Of a stretch of DNA of 64,000 nt, positions 61,576-64,000 are shown piece by piece. Origin of the DNA: Lineus longissimus (taxonomy: Eukaryota; Nemertea; Pilidiophora; Heteronemertea; Lineidae). Both the position numbers and the translations under genes were made by a program. The notes beneath the pieces were generated by a model, which worked only from the letters and a program-made list of their open reading frames with translations, did not search any database and was not told the origin of the DNA. Positions within the stretch are counted from its first letter, which is position 1; each line of letters starts with the position of its first letter. Location of the stretch: the NCBI RefSeq assembly GCF_910592395.1, contig NC_088308.1, positions 21,467,501-21,531,500 on the forward strand, written 5' to 3'.

Positions 61576-61916
61576 TCAAAGCGTGGTACCATGGAGTGGA
61601 CTGTGGGGCAAATGTAAGGGGCTGTTCGAGCTGTCCACATTACTGTCCCTGTTCATCACAACTTCAGCAGCCTTGCTCTCCAGACCAGGTATCAGCCTGA
61701 TCATGTCGTCGACCTCTGAATGTCGTTTTAAATAGAGGGATATGCAGCAAACCGCCGCACTCTGACTGGCAATGAAAGCTGAGCCACAGAGATAGAAAGA
61801 GAAGCTGTACTGGTAGGCGAACATTGGCTCCTCGTCCGCCCCGGGCCTCGGGACATGGCGTATCTCGTCATTGAGTTTACTAATGAAGAGGATTATTCCC
61901 AGGGCTAGGATCATGC
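61576..61916 (-). CDS. Voltage-dependent calcium channel gamma subunit (CACNG5/7-like), last exon
   Basis: Codes for the end of a four-pass TARP/claudin-superfamily protein, an auxiliary subunit of AMPA receptors or Cav channels at the plasma membrane. Acceptor CTTTCAG|GC (minus strand), completing the Gly codon begun in the previous exon, then MILALGIILFISKLNDEI (end of TM3), a short outer loop with YQYSFSFYLCGSAFI and ASQSAAVCCISLYLKRH (TM4), and a 35-residue cytoplasmic tail. YQYSFSFYLCGSAF and the LYLKR end match the YGWSFAFA...YLF-KRY pattern of CACNG5/7. Stop TGA at 61576-61578. The protein ends GTTL, a class I PDZ ligand. Confidence 0.85.
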
Positions 61917-62536
61917 CTGAAAGACCAAGAGGAGGTATAATCATAAATTTCCATCAGGATAACAGCAGTCCAGTGAAAGGAATGTTGGTGATGAAATTTT
62001 ATAATGAAACTATCTGACATGTATCATCCCTAAAAGGAACGGAGGCGTTGAATACTACATGTACAACCAATTTTCACCAAATATAGGAGTGAATTTTGCT
62101 AAAGCTGCGGAGATAGTCTTCGTGCCTAATGGGATGGCTATTGGATCAGCAGAGGAAAAAAATTATATGATAACGTTACTGCAAATCACAAATCATTTCA
62201 GACAGAACAGCATTATAAGCCGCGCAGAGATCAAAATGTAATCAAAATGACCACAACGCAATACTGACACCGTGTACATGCTGCAAGTCAGCAACTTTCG
62301 ATGATCTGAAAATCACATACATGTACATGTACACTAGACACAGGTTGCGTGGTCAGTCAAGAAGGACTCAACTTGGCCGCAGGCCGCAGAGGAGTATTCC
62401 AGCAATGGCGGAAACTTCAACCTCGATCAAACTGGCTTTCTACCTCTTCCACCACAGATTTTTCAAATTGGGTCAGTTAGTGGGGTACCCAAGTGATAAT
62501 ATACTAATTATTGGCTTGATATCATCTAAATCCTAC

Positions 62537-62671
62537 CTGACACGATGTAGATAACAGCAGCAATGATGGTCTTGCAATCCTTCTTGAGATGACCCAGTGC
62601 ACTAGTGACGAACCCTGCCACTAGTAGCAAGAGACTGATCCCTGGCATCGGGGCGATCGTTTTGATTGACT
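62537..62671 (-). CDS. Voltage-dependent calcium channel gamma subunit (CACNG5/7-like), penultimate exon
   Basis: 135 nt between acceptor TTTTAG and donor TCAG|GTAGGA (minus strand). Reads SIKTIAPMPGISLLLLVAGF (TM2), VTSALGHLKKDCKTIIAAV and YIVSG (start of TM3). MPGISLLLLVAGFVTSALGH aligns with FPMVSLF...FVISNIGH of CACNG5/7, and the exon break after SG gives the SG-MILALG join. Phase 2 start: the preceding exon supplies the first base. That exon and the start codon are not found up to base 64000, so the gene is partial here; the first intron shown is at least 1.3 kb. Confidence 0.83.
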
Positions 62672-64000
62672 CTAAAATAGAAATAACAGGTATTAACATA
62701 TATCTATTTAAAACGCTTATTTTTTTCTCACCCGGGTCACTAGATCGGAGAAAAGGACGTGAACACACGTCACTCTGCATGGTTTGCGATTTTGTACACC
62801 ACTCTCTACATCTCTGGAAATTGGCTCTTGGTGTTAACTAGAAAAGCTGTTACATTGTCTTGTCTTGGTACAATTTTTGTGGTAGTTGTTGTTACATTCG
62901 AAACAATTCGCGAATGATGTATATGTAACTTGGCTCTACATCTATCCTTGATTAACCTAAATTTGACTTGATGACTAGTTATAACACCAAGATCAATTTC
63001 AATGGCGAAGCAGCGACTCCTCCCGTTTTGAACGCTAAGAGTTTCGAAAGAGTTCACCGCAGAATGGCGTTCACTGACCATCTTTCTCCGTCCTTAAAGA
63101 GAGGTTCGCTACTATTAAAACGCACAGAAACTGTATGGAGTCTTCAATATGTAACAACCCTCGTTTAGCGAGACAATAATCCAAAGTTGCTGTATATTTC
63201 TTTAACTACAAAAGGTAAACCACACATTAAACATGCATATCTAGGAATAACGACATAATGACGATAATATAACATGCAAGAGGAATAGAAGGAGAAGAAG
63301 AAGTCGTGGAATGAGACATGGATATTAGAATACGCTAAACAAGTACGTGATATAGCAGAATTCCATTGATCTCTCTGACAGTTATGGTGTGCAATATTTT
63401 AGGGGAAGAGATTGTTCTTGTACACGCAGAGCATATATATTGTCTTTATCAAAATGTGCATTAGAATGCAAGAGCAGGGACGACTTGGAACAAGTTTCGA
63501 GGAATGATGCGGTACTTGGTTACCAATGTAATACTTAATTTTTTTAGACGTGATATATTAATTTCAAATCTCATGGCTGACCATTATTATAATGCTCCAA
63601 ATACACTATTTTGATATTCTTATAAACAGACGAGAAAAAAGATAAAAATCTGATCTATCAAACCATTGGTAAATTGGGGAAATTCATGTTAGTATAACAA
63701 CAGCATGCAAGACTACTATACCTGCACCACTGCTTGTACAATGTTCATTGGCATTTCTTTACCTCGACCACGTTTGAAAAATATATAGCCATCATGGAGA
63801 CTTTCGCTGCGACAACGGGATGTAACTGCCATTATGGGGGTTATTTCATTCAGAAATTGTCGTTTCTTTTCTTGCTTGCACTTGCAGCGGTGAAAATAGC
63901 CTGTTTAGACCGGACATGCTATCGTTTTTGTCCACTGGCCGAACACGCCGAAATGTTTGTATCTGAAATGCAGTCATAACGCTGCATGATGGCGTCCTAG
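62672..64000. other. Intron of the calcium channel gamma gene (partial)
   Basis: No claudin-type first exon (a GLW..C pattern) was found on the minus strand. Open frames at 62806-63081 (-) and 63734-63979 (+) match nothing known. Confidence 0.5.

Overview
This is a stretch of animal (eukaryotic) nuclear DNA. Genes are split by GT-AG introns of 0.2 to 17 kb, most of the sequence is AT-rich and non-coding, and there is a BEL/Pao retrotransposon, a tRNA-derived SINE and small inverted-repeat elements. The receptor repertoire, the SINE with a GCGCTTTGA-like tail and the many TACATGTA palindromes suggest a marine invertebrate, perhaps a lophotrochozoan such as a mollusc, brachiopod or annelid. That placement is an inference.

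Layout. (1) 1.3-25.4 kb, + strand: a rhodopsin-family peptide receptor gene with four coding exons (1494-2363, 19402-19617, 21792-21836, 24429-24734). Its 17-kb first intron holds a diverged 210-bp repeat, into which a complete and apparently very young BEL/Pao retrotransposon (3612-11410, antisense to the gene) has jumped. The 45-nt third exon is in frame and would lengthen helix 8 by 15 residues. (2) 25.7-26.1 kb: a (TCA/TCG)n microsatellite. (3) 31.4-34.7 kb, + strand: a second, unrelated peptide receptor with two coding exons split inside the DRY motif. (4) 39.0-47.4 kb, + strand: a Polycomb-type chromobox (CBX) gene with six coding exons, an N-terminal chromodomain and a C-terminal Pc box. 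(5) 47.8-48.1 kb: a tRNA-derived SINE. (6) 48-61 kb: no convincing genes, but a 370-bp MITE-like element, a 70-bp minisatellite and nested inverted repeats. (7) 61.6-62.7 kb, - strand: the last two coding exons of a TARP/claudin-superfamily voltage-dependent calcium channel gamma subunit of the CACNG5/7 type, ending in a class I PDZ ligand. Its 5' exons lie beyond the window.

The genes do not form an operon-like unit. Two receptors and an auxiliary channel/AMPA-receptor subunit point to neuronal functions; the CBX gene is a chromatin repressor component. The parts most worth a second look are splicing oddities: the helix-8 microexon, the CBX exon whose acceptor is fused to a donor-like GTAAGG (recursive-splice type), and a possible alternative first exon giving a chromodomain-less CBX. 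The freshly inserted retrotransposon, and repeated palindromic 8-mers spread along the window, are also of interest. Exon models are by eye from splice consensus, frame and family similarity; no alignment or transcript data were available.
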